From assembly GCF_002575655.3 (NCBI RefSeq), contig NC_053039.3, positions 241,034,622 through 241,098,621 of the forward strand: a stretch of DNA of 64,000 bases, given 5' to 3'. The notes under the pieces were generated by a model, which was not told the origin of the DNA, ran no database searches, and saw only the letters and a list, made by a program, of their open reading frames with translations. Both the position numbers and the translations under genes were made by a program. The DNA is from Aegilops tauschii subsp. strangulata (Eukaryota > Streptophyta > Magnoliopsida > Poales > Poaceae). Shown here in pieces: positions 1-13,200 of the stretch. Each line of letters starts with the position of its first letter. Position 1 is the first letter of the stretch.

Positions 1-1090
1 CGCCCCCACGCTGAGCTGGGAGGTCCCGCGGAACCGCCGTCTTCTGCTTCGTCTTCCTCGCCCACGAGCTCAAGCTCGGAGCCACCGCATCAGCCGGATC
101 GACACCATCTCCTTCCTCGGTCGTCGCCGCCGTTCTTCGTCGATCCGTCGCTTCTGCAGCTCCTAAGCCACCAACAGGCCTCTGTGTGCCTCTATGGTGA
201 GCTCCTCGACCGATTCCCCTCGTTTTCCCCTTCGATCCATGCCGTTCTACCCCACTATTCGCCGTGGAACGAGCTGCCGAGAGCTTCCATGTACGTGTAC
301 CTGCGTTCTCTAAGCTGCTGCTGCTCCTTACACGCTGGTACTGCTGCCGCTCCTGCGCAACGCTGCTACTCACCACGCCCGCGTCCCGCGCGTGCGGACC
401 TCGCGCCTCTGTGAGCCGGCGCACCGTCCGCCCCGTCGCCTACCGCCTTGCCGCGTGCGTACTTTGTGCTGCTACTGGCGTGTGCTGCTCTTGCTGTTGC
501 GCAGATGTTCTGCTGTACTGCCTGCTCTACTGCTGCTTACTCTACTACATCTAAACGCTAGATGTTGCTGCTGCTAATCGTCGGCTGCTGCTGCTCGCGT
601 ACAGAGGTTGCTGCTCGCCCATGGCTTCTACGGTTGCAGGTGCTGCCTTTGTCCAGGAGACCGGCCCATTAGATTAGTCCAGGATTAGGTATGTTAGTTA
701 AATTGCTGAATTAGTATACCATGTGGATGACATGTGGGTCCACCTAATTAGATTAGATAAATATTTTTTTGGAAATTAATAAAATAGTGACATGTGGGCC
801 ACCACTACCACTTTTGACCAGTCAAGTTGACTTGGTCAACACGGTTTTTTTAGAAAATTAGAAAATCATTTAAAACTTTGAAAAATCATAGAAATTAATC
901 GGTAACTCGGATGAAAATGTTTTCTACATGAGAGTTGCTCAGAAAAATGAGACGAACCCGAATACGCGGTCCGTTTACCTGTCAGATGCCTCTAACTATC
1001 TGAAGATGGAACATTCCCATCCGGTCATCTGTCTGACACAGGTCCGGAACCGGGAAAACATTCCCGGTAGAATTCCCCTTCACCTATATC

Positions 1091-1333
1091 GTGGAGCACT
1101 TCGTTAGGTCGACTCTAGTTCTGCTTTTCGTCATGTTATGCTTTATGGTGCTTTGTTTGCTTTATATTTATTGTTTCTTCCCCCTCTTCTCTCCGGTAGA
1201 CCCTGAGACTGATGCTGCCCCTGTGATCGACTACGTCTCTGACGACCCTTCTTCCCTTTCAGTGGAGCTTCCAGGCAAGCCCCCCTTTGATCATCCCGAC
1301 ATCGCCCATTCTATTCTCTCATGCTTGCATTAG
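1091..1333 (+). other. Small LTR-embedded reading frame with a hydrophobic N-terminus (function unknown)
   Basis: This 80-residue frame begins with a strongly hydrophobic, membrane-like stretch (about residues 8-34). A polar part follows containing DPETDAAPVIDYVSDD. The same frame occurs in the 3' LTR at 12108-12308. A clearly diverged sequence in the nested solo LTR (about 3384-3480) can still be read as a similar peptide beginning DPETFDASVFDY. LTR pairs are duplicates, so their similarity alone says nothing about selection. The match to the diverged LTR is the only hint that it might be coding. No known domain is recognised. Confidence 0.25.
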
Positions 1334-1401
1334 ATTTTTGCTACTGTTATTGGTTGCTCTTATTCTGATGCATTGCCTCCTTTTGTAACCTGCTCATTGT
1401 A

Positions 1402-4400
1402 TGTGACGCCCGGATAATTAAGCTACAATAATCCCTTGTTAATGGTGCCACGTCACTTCGATTACTGTTGTCAAATTCAAAATCAGGCAAACATCAAAAG
1501 TTTTCAAACCATAGAACTAAAATGTTCGGATTGTGCCAAATAATGCATAGGTAATTATGATAGAGAACCCACAATTTTATAAAATATTTAAATACTAAAA
1601 GATGAATAAAACATCAACAAAACTATTATTTAAATGCTTTTAAATATTAAACCGTTACAAAACTATTTCTAGTTTGGGTAGGAAATTGATGTGGCATTGC
1701 ATAATTCGTAACCTCAATTTAGGTGCCACTTTGGTATATTATTGAAACTATAATAGATGGGAACTAAAAAACAGAAACAAAAAAGTATAAATAAAAAGAA
1801 AAGCCAAGGGAAAAGGAAAAGGGCGCCCTGGCCCAACTGGCCCAGCTGGCCGATGAACCGGCCGGCCCAGCCGACGCCTCCTTATCCTCCCGTGCCCACT
1901 ACCAAACCCTAACCACACCCACTTCTTCCCCCACGACCCCACGTCGCTCTCCCCCCGATCCCGATCTGGATCGGGGCTTGACGCCGCCGCCCGGTGCCCG
2001 CGGCTCGCCCTGCGCCCCGCCGCCGCCCTGGCTCCGCAGGGCGCCGTGCTCGAGCCCCGCACCACCCGGCGACCCTCCTGCGGTGGACGAGCCGCCCGCC
2101 GGCGACGACCCCCTCCCTCGCGCCCGTGCCACGGCCTCCTCCTCACCGGACCCCGCCACCGCCCGTCGCCTCATCCTCCTCATCTCCTCCTCGCCGACGA
2201 CGTGTCCCCGTCCTCCTCCCCAAAGGCTTCATCGCGCCTCGACGCCCCCTTCCCTCCAACGGACGGTGAGGACCCCGGTCCTCCTTCCCCCGCCTAATGC
2301 CTTAACGCGGCGGCCCTCGCCTCTGCCGCCCCTGTGCGTCGCCCGCCGCCTGCGTCTACTGTGCGCGCGAGGGCGCTCCCGCCTTTGCTCGGCCCTCCTC
2401 GTGAACGCGCCCGCCACCCCCGCTGACGGCCGCACCCTGCCATCCTCGCCGCACGCGCTGCGAGGCCAAGCCCCCCCCGCTGCTCCACTCGACGCCGGCG
2501 CCTCTGCAGCCCACCTCCGACAACCCCACGGCCATCCTCTGGAGCGCCTCGTCGCGTTGCGTCTGCCGAGCCCACCCACCGATCCAGCCGTCGCCGGAGA
2601 TGGCCGGCGGGCGAGCACCTCCGCTCTCTGTTCGCATCGCCCGCGTACCACCGCGTGTGGCTCACTGACAGGTGGGCCCACCCGGTTTAACCAATCCCCT
2701 AACCATGTAATTAGATAGAACCTAATAAAACTGTTTAGTTGAATAACTGGAAATGACATGTGGACCCTTTTATTTTAAAAGCCTGTTTAAAAACATCTAA
2801 GTCAATGACATGTGCCCCCCACCTAATCTGTTAAAATTAATTAAACAATTAGTTTACACTGTCTCCATGACAGCTGGGTCCCACCAGCCAGTTTGACCAG
2901 TCAACGTTGACCCAGTCAACTTCTGACTGGACTATTGACCTTGACCCTGACCCCCACCTGTCATACATAGGGGCTGGCTACTGCTGTGTATAAATAGTAT
3001 TTTTAGTTTATTTTTGAATTAAAGTAATTCTAGAAAATCATTAAAAACTTAAAAAAATCATATAAAATAAACAATAACTCGGATGAAAATACTTTGTACA
3101 TGAAAGTTGCTCAGAACGACGAGACGAATCCAAATACGTAGCCCGTTCGCCCGCCACACATCCCTAGCTTAGCGAACACGCAACTTTCCCTTCCGGTTCA
3201 TCTGTCCGAAAACGCGAAACACCAGGGATACTTTCTCGGTTGTTTTCCCCCTTCGTCGGTATCACCTATCCCTGCGTTAGCTCACCCCTGGCACCGCGTA
3301 TTGCCTTGTTATATTTTGTGATGCTATTGTTTGCTCTGTTATTTATTTGTTTCCCCTTTGTTGCTTCTTTTTGATAGACTTCGATACTGCGATAGACCCC
3401 GAGACCTTTGATGCTTCGGTGTTCGACTACAACTACGCTTCCGAAGATTCTTTTCGTCTGCAGAGCTTCCAGGCAAGCCCCCCCCCTTGATCACCAGATA
3501 TTGCCTATTCCCTCTCTCTACTACTTGCATTAGAGTAGTGTAGCATGTTACTCCTTTCGGTTAATCCTATTCTGTTGCATAGCCTGTCATTGTTGCTACA
3601 ATTGTTGATACCTTTACCTGCTATCCTAATGCTTAGTATAGGATGCTAGTGTTCCATCAGTGGCCCTACACTCTTGTCCGTCTGCAATGCTATACTACTG
3701 GGCCGTGATCACTTCGGGAGGTGATCACGGGCATATGCTATATACTTTATACTGTTACATTACTTATGATACTGTTCGGAGATGGGGGCTGAAGGGGCAG
3801 GTGGCTCCATCCCGGTAGAGGTGGGCCTGGGTTCCTGACGGCCCCCGACTGTTACTTTGTGGCGGAGCGACAGGGCAGGTTGAGACCACCTAGGAGAGAG
3901 GTGGGCCTGGCCCTGGTCGGCGTTCGCTGATACTTCAATTAACACGCTTAACGAGATCTTGGTATTTGATCTGAGTCTGGCCATTGGCCTATACGCACTA
4001 ACCAACTACGCGGGAACAGTTATGGGCACTCGACGTCGTGGTATCAGCCGAAGCCTTCATGACATCAGCGACTGAGTGGTGCGTGACGGGTTGGACCGCG
4101 TAACGCAACTTCCTTTGAAATGGAGGTTGCTAGGTCTGCTCACCGGCCACGTTCGCAACGTGCAGGTGTGCAATGGGCGATGGGCCCAGACCCCTGCGCG
4201 CAAAGGATTTAGACCGGTGTGCTGACCTCTCTGTTGTCCCTAGGTGGGGCTGTGACATGTTGATCTTCCGAGGCCGGGCATGACCCAGGAAAGTGTGTCC
4301 GGCCAAAGGGGATCGAGCATGTTGGGTTATGTGGTGCACCCCTGTAGGGAAGTTTATCTATTCGAATAGCCGTGATTTTCGGTAACAGGACGACCCGGAG

Positions 4401-5191
4401 TTGTACCTTGACCTTATGACAATTAGAACCGGATACTTAATAAAACACACCCTTTCAAGTGCCAGATATAACCCGGTGATTGCTCTCACACAGGGCGATG
4501 AGGGGAGGATCTCCGATAGGATTATGCTATGCGATGATACTTGGTGAACTTACCATCTACTCTCTTCTACATGCTGCAAGATGGAGGCTGCCAGAAGCGT
4601 AGTCTTCGACAGGACTAGCTATCTCCCTCTTATTCTGGCATTCTGCAGTTCAGTCCACTGATATTGCCCCTTTACACAGATACCCATGCATATGTAGTGT
4701 AGATCCTTGCTTGCGAGTACTTTGGATGAGTACTCACGGTTGCTTTTCTCCCTCTTTTCCCCCTTTCCATTCTACCTGGTTGTCGCAACCAGATGCTGGA
4801 GCCCAGGAGCCAGACGCCACCGTCGACGACGACTCCTACTACACAGGAGGTGCCTACTACTACGTGCAGGCTGCTGACGACGACCATGAGTAGTTTAGGA
4901 GGATCCCAGGCAGGAGGCCTGCGCCTCTTTCGATTTGTATCCCAGTTTGTGCTAGCCATCTTATGGCAACTTGTTTAACTTATGTCTGTACTCAAATATT
5001 GTTGCTTCCGCTGACTCGTCTATGATCGAGCACTTGTATTCGAGCCCTCGAGGCCCCTGGCTTGTATTATGATGCTTGTATGACTTATTTTATTTTTAGA
5101 GTTGTGTTGTGATATCTTCCCGTGAGTCCCTGATCTTGATCGTACACGTTTGCGTGTATGATTAGTGTACAATTGAATCGGGGGCGTCACA
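1402..5191 (+). mobile_element. Solo LTR of a related gypsy-like family, nested in the 5' LTR
   Basis: It begins TGTGACGCCCGG and ends GGGGGCGTCACA. It is flanked by a perfect 5-bp target duplication TTGTA (1397-1401 and 5192-5196). The sister LTR carries the unoccupied site with a single TTGTA at 12415-12419, so the borders are certain. Its 3' half (about 2990-5191) is recognisably related to the host LTR, including the final 80 bases, while its 5' half differs. It has no PBS, internal region or second LTR, so a full element recombined down to one LTR here. The GC-rich block 1800-2700 has long open frames in several frames on both strands, which is a composition effect and not evidence of genes. 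Confidence 0.92.
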
Positions 5192-7050
5192 TTGTACCTT
5201 AACTGCTTATCCTAAACTGCTTAGTATAGGTTGGTTAGTGATCCATCAGTGACCCCCACCTTGTCCTTGTTGCCCCTGCTTCATCCTCAACGACTCGATC
5301 AACATGATCGACGACCAGAGCCCGACACCTCACATCACATCACGCCCCTTTTGTTGCTCGACTCTGCAGAGTTACCATCGAGTGCCGAGGGTCGAACCTC
5401 ACACATCACTCCTGATGAGATCTCTGTAGTGTAGCTATTCGGTCGTGGTCATCGAGGGTGATTTCCTACTTAACCACTTCCGATACGGCTCTGCCGTGCA
5501 ACCCCTCAAGTGTGAACCTCGAGGGTGGATCCTCTTACGTTCACCTTGATGATTACATCGAGTGGAATTCACCGGGGGTGATTCCTCGGGTTTTCCCCTT
5601 GATGTTTGGACACACGGATACTTGGACTTTACCACTGCTACTTGGAAAGGCGGTTCGACCCTGAGGGGTACCCGCGAGTGATGTGGAGACGGGTTGACCT
5701 GGAGGGTGCCCGTGAGATAATTACGAGGCGTGGCCGGGCATTCCTAGCCCTTGCCGCAAGTCCTCGAGATGGGGCAATGGGGTCACATCTTTCGTGAGTC
5801 TCTGCTTGTTGCCGCGTGCTCCTAATCCACTACGATTTGGATATTTGATCCGAGGGGCCTCTGGCCTGATAGCACTAACCATCACGTGGGCATTGTATGG
5901 GCGTTCTGCGTCGTATGCATCAGCCGAAGCTTAATAGACGTCAGCGACTGAGCGGCGCGCGCCGGGTTGGACTGGTAAGCTCCTGCCTTTTTAAGGAGGT
6001 AGCTAGGTCTGCTCGCCGGCCGCCCACGCAACGTGCAGGAGTTCCCGGGGCGATGGCCCATGACCCCTGGGGGCATAGGTTTAGTCCGGCGTGCTGACCT
6101 CTCTATTAAGCCTAGGTCGGGTTGCCGTGTATCGTTTGGCCGAGGCCGGGCATGACCCAGGAAAGTGTGTCCGGTCGGAGTTAATCGAGCATGGTGGGTA
6201 AGTTGGTGCACCCCTGCAGGGAAGAAAACATCTATCGATAGCCTGTCCTACGGTAATGGACAATTGGAGTTGTATCCTGATCGATACAACTAGAACTGGA
6301 TACTTGAGGTGATAACTGGATAGTATGGCTCTGGGATTGCTTTCTCGCAGGGAGTCAAGAAAGGATCTCTGGCCAAGTTTGATAACACTACTACTACTTT
6401 ACTTTATGCTACTCTTATCTCTTCTGATGCTGCAAGATGCTTGGAGCTGCTTGAAGATGCTAGTCTTCGATAGGCTAGGCTTTCCCCTTCTCTTCTGGCA
6501 TTCTGCAACACAGTCCACATATACTACCCATTTCATTGACACTGATGCATATGTAGTGTAGATCCTTGCTTGCGAGTACTTTGGATGAGTACTCACGGTT
6601 GCTTTGCTCCCTCTTTTTCCCCTTTTTCTTTCTTCTCGGATGATGCAACCAGATGGTGGAGCCCAGGATCCAGACGCCACCTTCGACGACGACTGCTACT
6701 ACACTGAGGGTGCCTACTACTACGTGGAGGCCGCCGACGACTAGGAGTAGTTAGGAGGCTCCCAGGCAGGAGGCCTTGCCTTTTCGATCGTTGCTGCTTT
6801 TGTGCTAGCCTTCTTAGGGCAAACTTGTTTAACTCATGTCTGTACTCATATATTGTTGCTTCCGCTGACTCTTGTGTTTTCGAGCTTATGTATTCGAGCC
6901 CTCGAGGCCCCTGGCTTGTAATATAAAGCTTGTATTATTTTTAATTTGTGTCTAGAGTTGTGTTGTGATATCTTCCCGTGAGTCCTTGATCTTGATCATA
7001 CACATTTGCGTGTATGATTAGTGTACGATTGAATCAAGGGCGTCACAAGT

Positions 7051-7063
7051 TGGTATCAGAGCC
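7051..7063 (+). other. Primer-binding site (initiator tRNA-Met type)
   Basis: TGGTATCAGAGCC starts three bases after the LTR end GCGTCACA (7047). This is the standard plant PBS complementary to the 3' end of initiator tRNA-Met. It fixes the element's orientation as plus. Confidence 0.93.
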
Positions 7064-10000
7064 GACTGCCTGTAGGTAGCCCCATTTCCAACTCCTTGGC
7101 CGAAGTCGAGTCTAGTCACTACAAAAACTTTTACTAACATGGCTGTGTGTCTTACGGGCCCACGTCGCCATTGGGTGGTATTAGGAGCTTTTATTCCTCG
7201 TCTATACTCTAGGACTCTGATCTCTCTTCTGTTCGGGTTAAATGGTTTTGCTAACTCTAACTTTAGGTTCTCGCAACTTCTTCCTCCGGAGAGTCCCTTC
7301 ATTCCAGACGATCGCCTGCTTCACCAGAAGACTTCCAAGATACTCTCCGATGTTCTCCCGAGAACATGTGCTCATCGCTTTTGCAATTCCCTTCCACCGT
7401 CAACCCCTATGAATAACTACACACACCTTTCGTTCATACCTCATTTTCCCGTTGCTCTTGTTATTACAAGATGCATCGAAATACACTCTGATATTTCGAG
7501 AATCCACTGTGCCTGCTGCCTTGCAGCTCCTTTCCTGCATGATTACATGTACAAATAATTCCTTACACTTACCAAGGATTTGTCCATCCCCGGTTGTTCA
7601 TGTGTTTCATAAATTCTTCGAAATTCTAATCAATCTTCTGGAAATCCTCAGCAGCCTATTGATACTAAAGTTCTTACCTTCCTGCATTATGGTTAATTCC
7701 ATATTTCTAGTAATCTCCGTTGACATCCTCTATCACTATCATTTCGTGTCACTTGATCCAATATGTTGCGAATACTCGCAATCCTCAATCAGATCCTAGC
7801 ATTTATCCTTCCGGCCTAGACATCACTCCAAACATGAGCTTGTTCTTCGGAAATCAAACCTTGGTTGATTGTCGATCTGTATCGATTCAACTCAATTATC
7901 TTTTTATTAGAGCCTCTGCTTTAGGTCTTCTGATTTGAAAATCGTAATTCCTTTGTATTCAAGCTTTGAAGTTATCCAATTATATCTATAATCTGATGCC
8001 TTTGCATTCTTTCTTCTTCTGGTTGAGTATCGATACTCACATCAGATCCTTTATGGACTGCCATATCCTTGGTTGGATTATTATCTGACAATGTCCTTCA
8101 TTTTCATTAACCTTGTGAGTTTTTCCCTGATAAGTAATACCTTCGGTAAATTGTATCATCTGATTTGACTTTGATACTCTGCTTTTGAACTCGTATCTTT
8201 TTCTTGGTTGATGGTTGTATAGATTCCTAAAAATGCCCCAATGGGTTGAACTTATGCCTTCCATAATCCGTATGAACCCGAGAGTTCTCATGAGTCTTAC
8301 TCTTCTGGTACTTCGCCAGATAAATCTTCTGCACTACAATTTCTTCAAAAACGAGGAGTGAATGAAAGGTCATGCATTGAAGAAGTGGGAGTCGACCTTG
8401 AACATTTGTGTTCATGCCCATGGACCCGATGCAGAACTTATCATGGAAGCTGCTCGTAAAAATAATTATTTCTTTGGTACAAGCTCATCTTGTATCTATG
8501 AACTGACCCTTTGCAATCGTGGTTCCGACCATATTTCCTCCTTGATTCCATTTAGTAGATAAGTTAAAATACTTATCCTCTACAAATCATTTCCTCCGTC
8601 CAACCTCTACTCCGATTTACCTTCCGGCATTACACCTAGTACTTGATACTGGGAAGTTTTATACCCCATCACATCATTCCTAGCCTGATCCACTATATTT
8701 TTATCGTGTCAACTTTTAACTGTGCAACCTGGTCCTTATGCCCAGAGCAACTTCCGACAATGAGCTAAGCTTACGCCGATCTTTCCTCATCTTATCATTT
8801 CACCTCAAACAACAAGCTTGACTTCGAGCTTGTGTCGAATCCGTGGTTCTCATAGCCTTTCACTTCATCCTTCCTTTCTGCTCGATGACATCTTCTTGAA
8901 ATCTCTCGACAAATGTGTCATGATCATCATCAACATTCTGATGCTCTTCCAGGATATCAATCAAATTCATGATGAGAAATACCATCCTTGCCCCTCGATG
9001 ATTTGGGTTATCATCGACAACATTCTTGCCTTCCCCCAACACTAACTTGTTCATATCATTTTGGCATTACATCCTTTTGACATGTCGATGGATTGCTGCT
9101 AAATCCGTCGGCCACATCCTCATCCTTTGCATGATGAAATATTATGAACTATTCTAGCAGTTCCCGCGGGATCCGTTGTGTATCCGAAAGTCTGACATTT
9201 ACCTGATGACCATGTCAATGCTATCCCGAAGCATGTCTGTGGTACTCCGATCGTCAACAAGAACTTTGGAGGCGCAATGCTAAATGTTTCTTGATCGATT
9301 ATCCAAACCCTGCTATAGGGGTAACGTCATGAATTTCCTCCCCCCTTTACCTAAAATGTAATCTACTACCTTGTCATGGATGGCATCCTCTGCTTGTCCT
9401 TGTGGATAATATACTCCTGATATTTGTGTTTAAACACATTTTCCTTTCCATTGTTCTAATTAAATTGATAATCACATTTTCCTTTCCCTTGTTTTGTTTA
9501 AACCTTTCTTGTGATCTATATAATGTAAGCAGTAATATTTCCCTGCTTATGTAACACCTCGATGTTCAACATCGTCAGTAAAACCCTGTTATTATTGTTG
9601 ATGACATTCCGGTAACCACCGATGGACGAGAACTTTGCCTATTGGTCCACCTCATTTCAGCGAGCAGGAAAATGGTTCTCTTCGTCCCTTGCCCTTGGTA
9701 CCAACGTTGTTGCCAACATAACTGACAGGCTATCCTCCGACATGCCTTGCTACCATGACCGTGCAATATGTCAACGTCGTACCTACTTTTGAACCACATG
9801 GTGGGCCCATAACCCACAGTTCCACAGGATCAAAACTTGACTCTCCTGTACATCCTTGATTCCGAAGTATCCTTTGCACTTGCCTTCGTATGTAAATCAC
9901 GAGCCACATTCCTAGCGATCTATTCTCGTATCAGACACAATACCTATTCCCATTGCTCTGAACCCCTTTTACCCTCTGTTTTAGGCAACGAATGATTGCC

Positions 10001-10191
10001 TACCTGGTTGAAGCTTCTTATTGCACCTCCTTCCCTCGCTCTCAACGTCTTTCTTGAATTTCGACTCAAGAGGTGCATCTATGCCACGTTCACTGAGATA
10101 GCCCCCAGGTACCTATCTTGTGTTGAGCTCCGTCCTTCCCGAGTCTTTCCCCCTTACTCCACCGCTTAAATCTCGGGACGAGATTTCTTGT

Positions 10192-10204
10192 AGTGGAGGA
10201 GATT
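10192..10204 (+). other. Polypurine tract for plus-strand priming
   Basis: GTGGAGGAGATT directly precedes the 3' LTR start TGTAACACCCCC. Just upstream is the short palindrome-like CTCGGGACGAGATTTC, common before this tract in Tekay-type gypsy elements. Confidence 0.8.
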
Positions 10205-13200
10205 TGTAACACCCCCAGTGTGAGGCTACAGTAACCCACTGTGATTAAGCTAATCATTTTACTAAACAGTGCTTGATCACCTTTGATTAAAATATCCTTT
10301 GAAATTTCCACTTTCTAGTCAAATTCAATTTGCAAGTGAAATATGAAGTTGCACAAAAGTTGCTCCAAAATAGTTCATCTTTACCCAAAATTCCATAACA
10401 TTTAATTGTTAAGGAAAACAACATCACCTCCAAGCCAAGATGGACTTTAGCGATTAGAACAGTGCTATTTCAGCATTTTAAAATGTTATTTTTATTTGTG
10501 AAAATTCCAATTGGATTCAATTGTCCCTCAAACTATTTGTGGCAGTGCCAAATACTACAAAGAATTTAAGTGGTCTAGTCCCACCTTTTTCAAGGTATTT
10601 TGGTAGCCCAAACTTTTCCCTCTGTCTCTGTTTTAATAAAACAAAAAGAAAACAGAAACCTAAAAGGAGAAAAGGTGAAAAGAAAAAAAAAGACCCTCTG
10701 GGCCCCTTGGCCCAAAAGGCCGAGGCAGCCCAACTGGACCAACCGGCCCAACCCTTCCCCGGGTCGTCTCTCCCTCTCCTCCCCTGTACGACCGACCGGG
10801 AGGGGGCTCCCGCTCATCCCCGCCGAACCCTGCGCCGCGCCCCGTACGCCACCGACGGGAGGATAAGGCCGCCCCCTTGGCGCCTCGGATCCCCCCTGGC
10901 CTCACTCCCGCTCTCATCCACTTCCTCCCTCTCCCAGACGTTCCCATCTCCAGTTTTGCCCCACTCTCGAACGCCTCCATCGCCGCTGTTGCCGTCGACC
11001 TCGCGGCCATCGTCGCCCCCACGCCGAGCTGGGAGGTCCCGCGGAACCGCCGTCTTCTGCTTCGTCTTCCTCGCCCACGAGCTCAAGCCCGGAGCCACCG
11101 CATCGGCCGGATCGACACCATCTCCTTCCTCGGTCGTCACCGCCGTTCTTCGTCGATCCGTCGCCTCTGCAGCTCCTAAGCCACCAACAGGCCTCCGTAT
11201 GCCTCTGTGGTGAGCTCCTCGACCGATTCCCCTCGTTTTCCCCTTCGATCCATGCCGTTCTACCCCACTGTTCACCGTGGACCGAGCTCCCGAGAGCTTC
11301 CACGTACGTGTGCCTGCGTTCTCTAAGCTGTTGCTGCTCCTTACACGCTGGTACTACTGCCGCTTCTGCGCAACGCTGCTACTGCTCCTCACCGCGCCCG
11401 CGTCCCGCGCACGCGGACCTCGCGCCTCTGCGAGCCGGCGCACCGTCCGCCCCGTCGCCTACCGCCTCGCCGCGTACGTGCTTTGTGCTGTTGCTGGCGT
11501 GTGCTGCTCTTGTTGTTGCGCAGATGTTCTCCTGTACTGCCTGCTCTACTGCTGCTTACTCTACTACATCTAATCGCTAGATGTTGCTGCTGCTAATCGT
11601 CGGCTGCTCCTTCTCGCGTACAGAGGTTGCTGCTTGCCCATGGCTTCTACGGCTGCAGCTGCTGCCTTTGTCCAGGAGGCCGGCTCATTAGATTAGTCTA
11701 GGATTAGGTATGTTAGTTAAATTGCTGAATTAGTATACCATATGGATGACATGTGGGTCCACCTAATTAGATTAGATAAATATTTTTTGGAAATTAATAA
11801 AATAGTGACATGTGGGCCACCACTACCACTTTTGACCAGTCAAGTTGACTTGGTCAACTCGTTTTTTTAGAAAATTAGAAAATCATTTAAAACTTGGAAA
11901 AATCATAGAAATTAATCGGTAACTCGGATGAAAATGTTTTCTACATGAGAGTTGCTCAGAAAAATGAGACGAACCCGAATACATGGTCCGTTTACCTGTC
12001 AGATGACTCTAACTATCTGAACATGGAACATTCCCCTCCGGTCATCTGTCTGACACAGGTCCGGAACCGGGAAAACATTCCCGGTTGAATTCCCCTTCAC
12101 CTATATCGTGGAGCGCTTCGTTAGGTCAACTCTAGTTCTGCTTTTCGTCATGTTATGCTTTATGATGCTTTGTTTGCTTTATATTTATTGTTTCTTCCCC
12201 CTATTCTCTTCGGTAGACCCCGAGACCGATGTTGCCCCTGTGATCGACTACGTCTCTGACGACCCTTCTTCCCTTTCAGCGGAGCTTCCAGGCAAGCCCC
12301 CTCTTTGATCATCCCGATATCGCCCATTCTATTCTCTCATGCTTGCATTAGATTTTTGCTACTGTTATTGGTTGCTCCTATTCTGATGCATAGCCTGCTT
12401 TTGTAACCTGCTCATTGTACCTTAACTGCTTATCCTAAACTACTTAGTATAGGTTGGTTAGTGATCCATCAGTGACCCCCACCTTGTCCTTGTTGCCCCT
12501 GCTTCATCATCGATGACTTGATCAACGTGATCGACGACCAGAGCCCGACACCTCACATCACATCACGCCCCTTTTGTTGCTCGACTCTGAAGAGTTACCA
12601 TCGAGTGCCGAGGGTGGAACCTCATACATCACTTCTGATGAGATCTCTGTAGTGTAGCTATTCGGTCGTGGTCATCGAGGGTGATTTCCTCCTTAACCAT
12701 TTCCGATACGGCTCTGCTTGTTACCGCGTGCTCCTAATCCACTACGATTTGGATATTTGATCCAAGGGGCCTCTGGCCTTATAGCACTAACCATCACATG
12801 GGCATTGGATGGGCGTTCTGCGTCGTATGCATCAGCCGAAGCTTAATAGACGTCAGCGACTCAGCGGCGCGCGCCGGGTTGGACTGGTAAGCTCCTGCCT
12901 TTTTTAAGGAGGTAGCTAGGTCTGCTCACCGGCCGCCCACGCAACATGCAGGAGTTCCCGGGGCGATGGCCCATGACCCCTGGGGGCATAGGTTTAGTCC
13001 GGCGTGCTGGCCTCTCTATTAAGCCTAGGTTGGGTTGCGGCGTATCGTTTGGCCGAGGCCGGGCATGACCCAGGAAAGTGTGTCCGGCTGGAGTTAATCG
13101 AGCGTGGTGGGAAAGTTGGTGCACCCCTGCAGGGAAGAAAACATCTATCGATAGCCTGTCCTACGGTAACAGACACTTGGAGTTGTATCCCGATCGATAC

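Larger units (their letters stand above)
1..7047 (+). repeat. 5' LTR of the 1-13950 element, interrupted by a nested solo LTR
   Basis: It aligns with the 3' LTR from 11014 onward. In the first 200 aligned bases I count eight differences, all transitions, which suggests moderate age and methylation-driven decay. The LTR is GC-rich from 1 to about 640, AT-rich after that, and ends in GGGCGTCACA at 7047. The block 5495-5805 is absent from the 3' LTR. The uninterrupted LTR would be about 4 kb. Confidence 0.85.
7048..10204 (+). other. Internal region of the 1-13950 element; no recognisable coding domain
   Basis: About 3.2 kb lies between the PBS and the polypurine tract. All frames are short. The longest plus-strand frame after the PBS (7139-7558, 139 codons) matches no retroelement domain that I recognise. 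No zinc knuckle, protease triad, YxDD or DDE motif is visible on either strand. I read it as the non-coding core of a non-autonomous element. Confidence 0.7.

Noticed and set aside
264..554. Leu/Cys-rich 96-codon frame, repeated at 11277-11573
   Set aside because: The repetition is explained by the two LTRs being copies of one sequence. The peptide is low complexity, from CTG/TGC-rich DNA.
1978..2718. A 246-codon open frame rich in Pro, Ala and Arg
   Set aside because: It lies in the GC-rich part of a solo LTR, overlaps equally long frames on both strands and has no domain. It is a composition effect.
10521..11213. A 230-codon open frame near the start of the 3' LTR
   Set aside because: It sits in the GC-rich leader-like part of an LTR. 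Several overlapping frames on both strands are open, and there is no recognisable motif.
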